Below are positions 52,731 through 64,000 of a stretch of DNA of 64,000 nucleotides, one piece after another. The notes under the pieces are model-generated. The model was given only the letters and a program-made list of their open reading frames with translations, did no database searches and was not told the origin of the DNA. Location: the NCBI RefSeq assembly GCF_040581485.1, contig NC_090130.1, positions 7,378,001 through 7,442,000 of the forward strand, in the 5' to 3' direction. How positions within the stretch are numbered: position 1 is the stretch's first letter; each line of letters opens with the position of its first letter. The translations under genes and the position numbers were made by a program. This stretch comes from Linepithema humile (Eukaryota; Arthropoda; Insecta; Hymenoptera; Formicidae).

Positions 52731-53010
52731 GTGTGTTGTGTAACCGGTTATTTTCTTCGGCTGTTTACTACATCTATGCAAATGCAATAAAGTTCAATAT
52801 TTCTTCTTAATATTACGTTATAAAACGTTTTCTTATCTCTAATCGATTGCCGCCATCTCTTAACACCTCCGAGACGCGTGCTTAAAAATCCTTCTTTGAC
52901 CCTGTAAATCCTGTGATTGCGTTTCTGCTGTTAATGTAATAGATAGACGTCGTGTTGTTTTTCTTTTTTTTCAATTTACCGCGTTCAATAATCCCTCGCT
53001 CCCTCTCGCG

Positions 53011-53289
53011 ATGTCGTTTCTACCCACTCACGATAAGTCGGCGCCGTGTTGCGACTCAATCGCGCGGCTCTTCCGCATAAATCTTACGGCCGGCATAAAT
53101 CAATGTGACTCCAGCAGCGTGATACCCAAAGAAAGCCCCGATATATACGCGTTGAAGGACCCTTCGATCCGAAGAAGACACATAGGATCCCACTTATGGC
53201 TTCTTGTGTGTGTGTGTATATATCGCGTGTTCTTCGCCTCGCAAAACAATGCGTCACCGAGTTTTTCTATGTATTTTGCAAAAAATTAA
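53011..53289 (+). CDS. unassigned 92-residue ORF
   Basis: ATG start preceded by a pyrimidine-rich stretch. The protein begins MSFLPTHDKSAPCCDSIARL and has one hydrophobic segment near residues 65-80 (HLWLLVCVCIYRVFF), partly created by a (TG)n repeat in the DNA. I recognise no domain. A TATA-like sequence lies 288 bases upstream. This may be only a chance frame. Confidence 0.1.
   Translation: MSFLPTHDKSAPCCDSIARLFRINLTAGINQCDSSSVIPKESPDIYALKDPSIRRRHIGSHLWLLVCVCIYRVFFASQNNASPSFSMYFAKN
53205..53217. repeat. (TG)n run
   Basis: Six to seven TG units followed by TATATA. Confidence 0.85.
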
Positions 53290-53347
53290 AAAAATGCAGT
53301 CTCTCGTGAAGTTAAAAAGCCATTTCTCAATATCTAATAAGTACTGC

Positions 53348-53367
53348 TTTTTTTTTTTTTTTTTTTT
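53348..53367. repeat. poly(T)20 tract
   Basis: Twenty consecutive T bases, interrupting AT-rich DNA. I see no retroelement body or flanking duplication. Confidence 0.93.
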
Positions 53368-56300
53368 ATTCAAATAATAAGCACACAATATTTTAACTAC
53401 TTTTAACATCATCAAAATTTATCGAAGTCAGGAATGCGCAAAAGCATATTTATGCTCATCGTAGAATAATCATTAAAAAGTTAAATCTTAAATGAGAAAA
53501 GAAGACGCCATAATAAGACAAGGATTAATGTGCGATTCGATCGACTGAATTGATGTCCTTCTCCACGCGCTAGGGCAGCTCTGCACGAGGGTTAAAATAG
53601 TGGAAGACAAAGGGTCCTCCGCAGTCTATTGGTCTCTTTATTTCTTCGTTCGTTCGCAACTGAGAGTAGATTCCCAAGCACTCGATATTATTTACGACTG
53701 CTGATTTATCGTATGAAAGAAAGCGGCAGCTTAGAGACTCGTCGGATGATCTCTAATATAAAAAAGTGTCCCTCGTCGCTTTTTCTTACTGCGTTTCCAC
53801 GCTTGCCTTCAATGATGAGATTCCCTTAATCATCCCGCAAAGTACGCGACTGATAATCTGTCGTTAGTTTTATCAGATGGTCTCAATATTAAACCCACGT
53901 AACTAGTCATGAAATCTACTCTAATAAATTTAATTAACGATAAGTATATTATAATACAGCTAAAATAATCGATAGCATTATAGCAATATAATTAAAATAG
54001 AATATAATAATATCGCAAAAATTAATACACATTGTCACAAAAGTAATTTTTTTGTAATTATAAAAATCAAGAGCTGATATTATGCATCCTGTTATTAATG
54101 CAGACAATGGCACAGAAAAAAAATCATATTTCGTCGCGCAAAGCCGATAATGGTCCATCGAAAGAAGTATCGCATCTCCGAGATGATGCGCGCATTGCGT
54201 AATTCAAGACTGTATGCGCGGGATGCGCAATCGCGCGACGCCGATTCCCGATATACGCGCGCATATATACACACTGTGCTACGAGACGGCCTTTGACGGC
54301 GAGACATAAAAATAATTTCGAAACCGCATTGGCTGATATACGAGCGAGCGAGAAGACGAAAAAGAAAAACAAAAGAAAAGAACGTCCAGCAGATACGCTC
54401 GTAAAATTCTCCGCCTGTGGCAGCCGCGGTTCTTACAACCGCGAACGAACCACCCAGCGCGGAACACTAGCCCTTTTCATTCATGCCTTAAACCTCGCTA
54501 ATGTACTCCGCGGCTGACCTTAAGGGGTTACACGGAGATCGAGTACGACGTGGGCGACGTATAACGCGGAGATAAGACTTTCTACCGCGAGAAACACGTC
54601 TAACCTGTCGACGGAGACGCCGCAACGCGAGAATTAAAAGTTTTTCCCGTAGGAACGTTTCTATAGAAATACAGAAAGTATCAATTATGCGCCATCAAAT
54701 AAAATAAAAGAATTTAATTATGTAGCACGAAAATGTGCAGAAATAACAAAAATAAGATGATAAGTTGTTGCTAAAATGTATATAAAGAATGCATTAAAAC
54801 AATGTTTGCAAAACTATTCTACATAGCATCTTTCTTTGACATTATTACTTATGTCATTTGTTCTCTTGCCGTAGAAATAATATAACGTTATTGTGTTATT
54901 GTATAAATATAATAATCTACGCGATATATTGTATAATATTGATAAGACCAAAATTAAGTGCATCTAAGCGATTAAGTTGCGCGCGCCTTTTAGTCCAAGC
55001 GAGATTTTACTTGATTCTATAATAGGACGAAAGTACCCTGTTCGCTTCTGCACGATTATGCAAAGGGACACTCTGGAGCCCCAGCTGCAGTCTAATTCAA
55101 TTAACCCTCTTCCACAATCGCGAAGCGTATGATATTAATTTATTTTTTTAGTACTTATACGCAACCGTATGGAAGTAAAAGAACATTAAGGTAAAATAAT
55201 TTTAGCCGCGTTACATAAGGAACACTCATGCTAAATTTGTACCAAATAAAATACTGCAATTTTCGCCGGTAGTTCATCGCCGAAAATAAACATCTTATTT
55301 AAAAATAAAAGTGTATCTTCAGCAATGTACTTCAAGAGCTGTTATTCTAACTTGGTCACGTTGTTAATTTAACACATTCGCGCACATTGAGAATCTCTGG
55401 TACTGATGAAGCCATAAAATCCCAAGACCAATATTACCGTAGTATTTCAGTGATCAATTCCGGATATCTGATAAATAGACTCTACATCTAAGCAATCTTC
55501 CTCTATTTTTTATCTCCCTCTCTTCTTTTTTACTCCACTTCATCGATTAATCTTTCTTTTATCCGCTAAAGTATATAATGAAACTCTACACATATATTTT
55601 TTCTGATAATAATTCAATTTTCGTCGCATTGCTATAAGCACTTAATAATTTTATTCACCTCACTGCATTTGTCATTGCGTCTTCAAAAACAATGATAATA
55701 AACTAGAAATTAATAACTGTGGTCAAATATATAAAATGTTATAATAAATGACAATTTATGTCAGCAATAACACTACAATCGCAAAGAAGCAATATTGTGA
55801 CTCTTGTCACGAGAATCCAGGATTCGAGGTTAGAGACACTCGTAGAACCGAAGAGACGATAAGAGAGAAAACGAAGGACGAACGCCGTTAAGGGCCACGA
55901 CGATGCGTGGCAAGCTAAATTGGGCGGTTGCGCCCTTTGCGCGTAAGGGGCTCGTGGAATTTTATTCCCCGTGGAAAGAGAAGGAAGGTGCACACTCGAC
56001 TAGGCTTAGAAACCATAAAAGTAAGTGGTATAGATTTGAAACGGCGAGAGGTTGCTCCCGGGGCCGCTCGGAGCGCAGGAGAGAGCGTGTAAGAGAGTGT
56101 GTGAGCAACAAAAGGGGGGCTACAGGAGGGTTGTTACGAGCGGTGCGTTCAATTAACGGTGGCCGGTTCGGTCCATGCCGTACCACTGACCACGGGGGTA
56201 GTTAATGTTAGAAGCATACCTACTTACCTACGGCAGTTTCTTTTTATGGCCGATCCACCATCGCTACAGGATGGAAAGGACGCAGTTTCTCGCTAATTGG

Positions 56301-58728
56301 TATCGAACTATTATTCTCCTTCATTAACGGCAAGCCAAACTGAACGATCTTTGACCGGCGTTACCATCGTTTTCACGAACAAAGTACGCGCGGGTGAAAA
56401 ATGTCTATCGCAAGTCACGAATACTTTATTGTTGCACGGGTTTGCAATCATGATAAATGATTGTACGTAATATAATTCGGAGTGAAACAGTGCAACCGCA
56501 TTTTTCAGATATAAATTTGATTCTGAATTTTTAATTTTCATAAAAAAAAACCGTGTCCCTCTCACTAAGAATAATATATCTATATATTATAATTTGAATC
56601 TATATACGTATGTGAATAAATGGCAGGGAAAATAATGCAACATAAAGATAGTAAAACGCTTCATAAATTCTCGAGTTACTCGCAATTTTACGAAGTTCAC
56701 ATAATTTACGTGCGAAAACCGTGCGATCGTCCGCGCGAGTTATCCGAAATAAATCATCGCGCGTGCACGTCCGTCCCGAGCCAAACAAATTTAGGAACGA
56801 TCGACGGTATCGCGAGACACCCGGAGAAAAGCCCCGGTATTCTGCGGATATTACCACCCTCGTCGAATGGGGCGGTCGGAGCTACTCGGAAGATAGTAAC
56901 TCGCGATCAGGTGGCGAGCTGCCTGAGCGCCTTTCCTCCCTTATAAATCTCCGCAGCACGCGATGATCGAAAAATATTACAAGAATATATCAGCGCCGTC
57001 GGCACCCCCGGCATCCGCGCCCCTTCGACCCCATACACGCCTTCCCCATCGTCGTCCCTCCACGATAGAACGATGTTTTCGCGATCCCGTACGTTAGGTC
57101 GAGGAGAATTATATGGAGGCGCGAGGTGTGTGCGGCGCGATGTCTATATTTCCGAGACAACGATACGCGAGAATGATATGTATCCGTGCTACAGCACGTC
57201 GCAACTGAGACTGTGAATTGTGCCGATAATCAATTCTGCGTAGACTCGCTGTATGTCTTTTTATAATTCAGACTGATTTAAAAAAAAATCAGCTTGACTC
57301 GCTAATATTCATTTAAATACATGAATTGTTTTTACAGAAATACAGCGATAATAGGCATTGCAACAGTTGCATTGATTTGTGCGCAGGTGTTGAATAATTT
57401 TCTGAGATTTGCCTCGCAATTGCGATTATCACAGCCTGTAAATGTATTTAATCCATTTTTCAATTACGAAAATAAATCTTGCGGCTAATAAAAGTTTCAC
57501 TGCAATTACAAACAACACGCGAAAGTGCCATGTTAATTAATCGCGCTCGAGACAATTACTGGACGAAAGATTTGTACGTCGTAAGATCGAACGACCCTCT
57601 GGATAACAACTGACCAAACGATTCGACACTTTACCCTCGTAACGGAAAGATCGTTCGATTAAACGTACAACATCCTAATACAACCTCTGGGACACTTCTC
57701 TCCGAACCAATGAAGCGGCAGGGATTCTCATATCACTTTACATAGAGTGAAAAATATCCCCAGATATTTTAAAATATAATCGAACAGATACAATTTTATA
57801 TTATAACTTTTCTTAGCTACTTCTTCCTTTTTATTTTCTATTTCGTACATCTTGTTTCCTACCTCGAAAAATTTTCACCGTTGAAGTATAGTAATAGTAA
57901 AAACGTATAATGCAATCAAATGCTTATCCATGACTGGCGAGAATCCACAATCCATTTCCAAAGTACTATCTGTTTACTTTAACCCGCACCAACATTGTTT
58001 AGCATTTAGTACAACTGTTATTGACGCATCTTCCGGGATATCTTCTGCATTGTTTGCCATAGTAATCCGGATCCCGGATAATTCTCCTCTCAAGAGAAGC
58101 ACGACGGACAAGCGGAGATCGCATTAGCGGCAGCGTCCAGTGAAGCAATATTCGAGGGTGCCCTCCTGACATTACGATGGCCGGACGATAGTACCGAAGG
58201 GCAGTTAAACTGTTCGGAAACTCCCCAGCTTTCCAATTAAGCAAAGATCCTAGGTCCTAGGGTCAGCCTACACATTTGACCACGTATTTAACACTACATA
58301 AATCGCGACCCGTCCTTATTGGTCCTCGATCTAATTACCTTCCGATGCCTCACCACATTCCCGGATGTATCTCGACCTACTTCGAGATATCTTTGACCGC
58401 AGGATATCCCTTCGCATATATACCCTACCAAACATTGTCTTCAATAGTTATGTTGGGTTATGACAGTATCAAAGCTTAAAGCGAGACCCTCTTTTTCTCA
58501 CTGATGCAAATTTCGGTATTTTAGATCTCTCTCTCTCAATTTAGCACAATATATTTTAATATTTTAACAACAAATGCATAGTAATAACTGTGCGATAAAT
58601 ATTTTACTGCAAAACGTGCTTTTCTTCCAGATCAATTATAACATTGCTAACATTTGGTTACCTAAATAAATGTACATGTACTAAAAGTGAATTTTTTGTT
58701 CAATTTTAAAACTACTTGTTACGTTTCA
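53368..58728. other. gene-less stretch
   Basis: AT-rich parts at 53880-54120, 54660-54980, 55140-55740 and 57740-57920 alternate with CpG-rich parts at 54160-54650, 55900-56260 and 56700-57200. An octamer motif lies at 58504. No gene or RNA is recognised. Confidence 0.5.
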
Positions 58729-58729
58729 G

Positions 58730-58908
58730 AAAATAATATTCATGATATTTCCGAAAACGTGTTTCTTTCAAGATTACGTTTAACAAAGAGCGTGTTTAAC
58801 AATTTAAGCAGATCAACAACATTGTGCAAAGTCTTTTTTGCACAACTTTGTTACGGTGCGTTACCGGTGCACATCGATGGCATGAGTTTAATGCATGGAC
58901 ATCGATAA
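58730..58908 (+). pseudogene. possible fossil exon or transposase-like remnant
   Basis: Following TTGTTACGTTTCAG the frame is open to TAA at 58908. It contains SENVFLSRLRLTKSVFNNLS and a later LCYGALPVHIDGMSL. The F-x-S-R-x-R-L-T-K-x-x-F-x-x-L pattern is loosely like the N-terminal part of PIF/Harbinger-type nucleases (HARBI1-like), where a similar F-x-R-F-R-x-T-K motif precedes an L-x-F-Y-A-T-G-S-F motif. The second part does not match well and no DDE catalytic region follows. I treat the resemblance as weak. A chance frame is the simpler explanation. Confidence 0.12.
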
Positions 58909-59077
58909 ACGTCAGCGGCTCCCGCCGAACACATAAACAAACATTTACATTTAATTGGTGAGTTGCGTGACTGACTAATGGTCGACCGTGCGAGTTTCGA
59001 AACGTTTCGATGCCGCCACCCTTCGGGATCCTGTTCATGATCCTCGTCGAGGAATCGGAGAAAATAAAAAAAAATAA

Positions 59078-59079
<2 letters not shown>
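58909..59079. other. short gene-less spacer
   Basis: CpG-moderate DNA leading into a (TC)n tract. Nothing is recognised. Confidence 0.5.

Positions 59080-59126
<47 letters not shown>
59080..59126. repeat. (TC)n microsatellite
   Basis: About 47 bases of TC repeat with one TTTC interruption. Confidence 0.96.
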
Positions 59127-59128
<2 letters not shown>

Positions 59129-59949
59129 GTGCGCGCGCCCCATCGAACAGCGCGCGACAAGGTGTTGGATAAATCGAACCGGTATCGCGCAGTGCTGTAT
59201 GGGTTTACGATAAAATTCCTTCTGCTACATCAAAGCGCTCCCGCTCGACCGCGCGCGTTGCGCGTTCGCGGCATTATCGTCGCGTCCGCCCATTTCCGCG
59301 TTTTTTAGCGGGTAAGCGTTAATGCGGTTAAGGAGACTTGATTACCCGTATCAAACCAGATAAATTAGTTTTTTTTACACATTTTGTTCCATTTTTTCCG
59401 CAATAACTATATTAACAGACGTCATACCACTCGATTGACAAGCGAATTACAAAACTTGATATTTTTTATCTCGATTTAACAATATAAATATAATATTTAA
59501 TGTAATGTGCCGTTTGAATCTATTACACGTTATTTTTCAGCTGCAGATACTGATAAAGTGATAAAGTTATTTATTCCTTAAACAAAAATTAAATAAGAAG
59601 TCAATGTTTGATCCGCAATCTGTTAATCTTTAATGTCAAGTATCCGAGCAGTTCAATATTTGTAAAGTGTGATGTAAGTATAGCGGAATTTTTTGGTCAT
59701 AAAAATGTCTATGAATACCGATCGGTATTCGAAATAACGGCGAGGCGATATACTCGTAAAACAGGGTCTTGTGGTCATCAAATTCTCACGACATATTAGA
59801 AGGGTGACTCTAATTGATTTTATTGATGCGTTAAGTGCTCACTGTTCTCAAACGATCGTAAATGTTCTAAAGTTACATGTGAGCGTAAATCTATCTATAA
59901 AATATGTGGGACAATGATTAAACGCAATTCAAAATCTTTGTGATCATCA

Positions 59950-59982
59950 AATATTCATAGAATATTCATAAAATATTCATAA
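59950..59982. repeat. 11-bp tandem repeat x3
   Basis: AATATTCATAG/AATATTCATAA units start at 59950, 59961 and 59972. Confidence 0.9.
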
Positions 59983-62460
59983 TTTATTATATTTATCGAT
60001 ACTTATCTTATTTCTTAAATAAGAAAGATTGCAGTACTAAAAGTAAAATAAAATAAATTTATCGGTAATAAATGTAAAATTTTGTTGAGTGTTTTATAAC
60101 ACGTTTAACCACTTCTTTCCACATGTAAATTTCGAATAACAATGATCAAATCTAACAAATGATTGCAAAGTTGAAAATAAAAAATAAAGCAACAGATTGA
60201 TGTAATCGTATTTCTCGTCACATAGTGATGTGTCCTGACGCTCGAACGGATTATCCTGAAAAAGCAGAAGCGGGAATCGACCTGATACTCCTCACGTGAC
60301 CGCGCAATAATACAGCGATATTTCACATCAAGATCGCATTCACCGCAGAAAGAAAAATGGTGGTCCGGGGAAGCAGCTCCCAGGCGAAATTCATTTTGAC
60401 AGATTTCATACATTGAATTGATGTTTATATGTCGCGTTCGCCGAAAGATAAGCCGGCCGAAGAAGTAAGCGTCGCGCAGCGGTAGCATCGCGACACTCAG
60501 AATGGACAAAACTTCGGCCGGTCGATCGCTCGCGATATATATAATGCCTCTGTCCGAAGCATCAAATATAAAGGACACAACGGAAATGGAGGAAGGGTGG
60601 TAGTCAGTTTTGCCTCGCCGAAAAACCATCGGAAGGAAGAACTCTCATCGTGTTGTCTTGCAAAGTTTCGCACTAATATGGATTGAATAAAAAACTAACT
60701 CTCTGAATAAAATTTAACATAATAGTGCCCATTTTTTTTTGTAGCATTATCCAAGCTATATGCACGTTAAATGTTTAATAATAATATAATTGTTAAAACA
60801 AAATTTTTTTTAAGTTTGATGTATAAAGATTTTAATAAAAGTTACATTTAAAAAAAAATTGTTTGCAATGTGCCATTTCCGTTACACACAATAATGTAAA
60901 AAGTAATGTATAAAGTAAAAAGTTATATAAATATTTATAAAGTAACTTTTTAACTAAGCGTAAATTGCTTTTCGGATGTAACATCGTGTTTCTCGCGCCG
61001 CCGTTTAATCCCTCGTCTTTCGCGGCACAAGAAATCGAATCGAGCGAACTGACAGAAGTGCTAACCGGATTATGGCGCAGGTCGGATGTCGTCGGTGACG
61101 GTGATATTAATTCTCTCGAATGCATCAGGACGCGGGCGCTGATTGATTCCAAAGTTCTCGCAAGAAACTAACACGGCGCAATACGCCGCGAGTTACGGGC
61201 GCACGTTCGCCCGCTAGTTACGCGATTTAACGCAATAATTTCCAGGCGAGGGGAATGGCGGAATTCTCTCCACAGGCACGAAAACGCCTCTCATTTTCAC
61301 AGTGCGAAAGCTCATCTTCGTAAGGTACAAGTCTACCTTAGTCGGATGCGACGTGCAGTTTCCTAGCAGGAAAGGTCGCGATGACGCAAAGATTCGTTAG
61401 CATTTCATTCATGAAGAATGGATTTCGTGCGAGAACATAAATGGAAAATATACCATTGCAATTGTCTTACTATATTATGTTTTTATTTTGGTTCGAATTA
61501 TTTTCATTTCAGTAAAACCCATCTGTATAAAAATTAGACCATTATAAAAATTACACTGTAATTTAATATTTCTTCAGAAATATAGTAAAAAAATGTACGT
61601 GTACATTTTAGCACTTAGACGAGAATTGTAAATCGTATACTACAAAATCATCATCGGTTTTCCTCATCTCTCTTCTTATTTAAAAAATATATTACATTTC
61701 CCTAGAATAGGAAAGAAAATATTATTTGAATTTTCGGTAAGTTTAATCAAAAAAGCAAACGTGAACATCTTGCATGTGACCACCGGAGAATAACACAGCT
61801 TTTATTTGTTTTCTATAAAGCAAATATAGCTGTGTAGGTAGAATGACGGAGCCTCATCTATTAACACCTTATTGTTATAAATTCTCAAGATTTTTTTGGA
61901 GGTACCTCTCGGCGTTCGATATTAATACAGCAAATAATACCTAGCATAACCAAAAGAAAAACATAACAGAAGATCTTCCTTTCTTTACTTTTATTTCTGA
62001 CTTCGCTTCGTAATAATAGCTGAAGTATTATTATATAATAAAAAATTCTATAAATAGTATAAGAATTTTCCTTAAATGATCTCCTAACAACCAATCTCTT
62101 ACCGATTATTAATGTATTTTTCTATCTATGTAGTGTAAATAAATAAATTTAATATCAAACTAAAAAAATCAAGCGAGCATTCGCATTATTCAATCCAAAA
62201 TATAATCAGCAGTCATACATGTACAATCACATACTTCTAATCTGAAATACTTCTCACACCCAAAACTTTCCTCACACGTTGCTTGAATTGCTATAAACAA
62301 CGCGAGTATCATTTCCGCATTTACTTTCACCGCTCATCGGAATAACACGCGTAATTTAAGCCAGTGCAATTGTATGTATCTGCAAAGCTGCAAGGGGAGC
62401 AAATTGCGGTTCGCACTTTCACAAGAGAGGGTCGCGCGCAGATAGTTTTTTTTTCTCCGA

Positions 62461-62799
62461 ATGCGGCTGCGTTCAATGGACTCCCCCGGTCAATCCGCGA
62501 TTGATATAAAAGAGTTTACCAGCCGCATCGTGGCCCTCGAAGCCCTCGGAAAACCCGCTAAATCACCCGTGCCGAGGGTAACCGGTCCAGAGATTTGTGC
62601 GCTTGTAAGCCGAGCCCCGATGTATCGCGAACGATTGGGCGGGATAAAAGGGATACGTCCCGTCGGGTCCCTTGGACCGATATCTCTTTTCCAGGGATCG
62701 ACCTTCCTCGACGCGCCGTACGATTTCGTGGTCAGGACTATCTGCCCCGCAGGACTACGTGGAAGTCTGTTGCCCGAACGCGAGCAGGCTTCTGTTTGA
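62461..62799 (+). CDS. unassigned 112-residue ORF in CpG-rich island
   Basis: ATG start just downstream of a T-rich stretch, with an upstream in-frame TAG. The protein begins MRLRSMDSPGQSAIDIKEFT and contains a glycine/isoleucine-rich middle (GGIKGIRPVGSLGPISLFQG). There is no low complexity, signal peptide or recognised domain. The complementary strand is open over the same bases for 113 codons, which suggests that high GC content, not coding constraint, keeps the frame open. Confidence 0.12.
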   Translation: MRLRSMDSPGQSAIDIKEFTSRIVALEALGKPAKSPVPRVTGPEICALVSRAPMYRERLGGIKGIRPVGSLGPISLFQGSTFLDAPYDFVVRTICPAGLRGSLLPEREQASV

Positions 62800-64000
62800 C
62801 TTAATGACTCGTAATGTCTTAACGCAATCAATCGATTAGAAAATGTGTTAAATTTATAATATAAAACGAACCAATGACTGTATAAAAAATATATAGTAAT
62901 TGATTTTCAATTAATTTTTTTCTGCTTTATAACTGCTAAATCTTTAATAATGCGGACAAGACTCTACCGACACCATAATAAAATGTCGAGCGCCGAACAA
63001 ATGGAGCGGATACAATTCAGGAAAAGGTTAGGGAAAAGGTCATGCCGAAGGATAATGTACCATAGACGGTCAATAAAAATGGTCAAGGTAGTATTAGCCG
63101 AATAAAAAGCTAATAATTAAGTCGGAAGAAAACAGCATAAATTCTATTAAAATAATAGATAATCAATTAGGACACATATTACATTTTTAATATATTAAAA
63201 TAAATTCATAAAATATAAACACGCACACAATTGATTAATTAAGATTCTTAATATAATAAAAATCTTTCAATTAATAGAAATATCTTACTATACACGAAAA
63301 GTATAACTATGTTAGGCTCCATATATTTGCCTAAGCGTTTAATGCATTTAGTGCCTATCTTTAGTGAAAGAGTGTCAGAAAAAGAGAGTGTTAATTACAT
63401 TATAGTACATAAAACAAAAACCACAATCGCGAAAATGATAATGCTAATTCGGCTGAGATTTTCCCCTCCCCCTCCCCGTCGCGCTGTCGTGCAGACAACT
63501 GATGACTTCAAATTCAATCCGAACAAGAAATCCATAAGGGAACATCCTTTGCTGATTACGAACCTCTTCGGCTTTGATCGCTCGAGCGTTGAAAGTCGCT
63601 CCACCCTTCCCCTACAATTTTACTCCCCGCCCCCTCGTGCGCATCAAGGTTCAATCGGAAAAGCAAATCTTTGGCGTCCCTCGTTCCTCTCCAGAGGTTT
63701 CCGATAAATTCGTCAGACGGCAAAGGATTACCTGGCCTTTTAAGCTGGTGTAAGTGCCGACAAACGACAGACTCTGGGGATAATCTTTGGCCGCGAAACC
63801 GCGACTCCAATTCTGTCTCGCGTTTTCGATTTCACGAAGTTGCGAGATCGCGCAACCACTCTATTACCGCTGGAAATTCCATGGAAATTCCGACGTGAAC
63901 TTAAGACGAATCTCAAACTTGGACCTATCGAAAACTCGACGTACCAGAAAGTACCTGATGCTACATGCCTAAACTTCTTGTAAATTTGCACTTTGCCGCG

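Larger units (their letters stand above)
47956..53347. other. gene-less stretch
   Basis: C15 at 48483-48497. CpG-rich parts lie at 48640-48960, 49260-49960 and 50980-51420. AT-rich parts lie at 49980-50170, 50640-50780 and 51480-51640. A (TC)n run lies at 49782-49815 and a (TG)n run at 53205-53217. A TATA-like site and a small ORF are listed separately. No recognisable gene. Confidence 0.5.
59127..64000. other. gene-less stretch to window end
   Basis: AT-rich overall (59340-60100, 60690-60960, 61440-61750, 62830-63300), with CpG-rich islands at 59130-59320, 60960-61430, 62460-62800 and 63440-64000. A 174-codon minus-strand frame at 60105-60629 has no recognisable domain and is within chance length. 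An 11-mer triplication lies at 59950. No gene is recognised. Confidence 0.5.

Noticed and set aside
52899..52920. miR-10/miR-100-like sequence
   Set aside because: The match breaks inside the mature region and no hairpin is present.
56180..56270. Minus-strand 36-nt exon between CCATCCTGTAG and GTAG|GTAAGTAGG
   Set aside because: Strong splice-like ends, but only one reading frame is open, the peptide is uninformative and no partner exon is found. GTAAGT is expected many times in the window.
60105..60629. 174-codon minus-strand open frame
   Set aside because: The translation is a featureless mix with no recognisable motif, and the length is within chance expectation.
1..64000. CRISPR arrays, operons, Shine-Dalgarno sites, bacterial insertion sequences
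   Set aside because: The DNA is eukaryotic in character, and no regularly spaced repeats or bacterial gene organisation are present.

Overview
This window looks like nuclear DNA from an insect, most likely a hymenopteran (an ant or a relative). The reasons are indirect. The base composition switches between CpG-rich, moderately GC-rich stretches and AT-rich stretches, and CpG is not depleted as it would be in a vertebrate. There are many perfect (GA)n/(TC)n tracts. There are no operon-like runs of long open frames. I could not recognise any conserved protein, rRNA, intact tRNA, snRNA or known microRNA on either strand. The longest open frames (about 155-178 codons) are about what chance gives in 64 kb read in six frames. 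I read the window as intergenic or intronic DNA of a eukaryote and have not forced gene calls on it.

Layout. 1-8.4 kb is CpG-rich DNA with pyrimidine-rich tracts, a (TA)n run and a lone tRNA-type box A. 8.4-9.4 kb holds a long (TC)n and a long (GA)n in opposite orientation. 9.4-11.4 kb holds two small protein-like frames, one behind a good splice acceptor. 11.4-11.7 kb is a probable 282-bp non-autonomous transposon (MITE) with exact 10-bp terminal inverted repeats. 11.7-19.2 kb is featureless apart from pyrimidine tracts. 19.2-19.7 kb could be a two-exon transcript with a (GA)n leader and a 19-residue cysteine-rich peptide. 19.7-32.8 kb is quiet. 32.86-33.11 kb is an old tandem duplication whose two copies share one open frame with only 3-base gaps. 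33.9-34.05 kb is a GC-rich block with inverted repeats. 36.7-36.9 kb has a minisatellite and an inverted pair of octamer (ATGCAAAT) sites. 45.2-45.5 kb is open on both strands. 47.3-47.96 kb is a second old duplication, about 480 bp apart. The remainder to 64 kb contains microsatellites, homopolymers and a few unrecognised ORFs.

Nothing here shows genes working together. The best-supported items are the repeats: the MITE, the two diverged duplications, the minisatellites and the microsatellites. The short candidate peptides and exons are leads that need transcript or comparative data, and each is given low confidence. The octamer motif is over-represented against a base-composition estimate, which would fit regulatory DNA, but local dinucleotide bias could also cause it.
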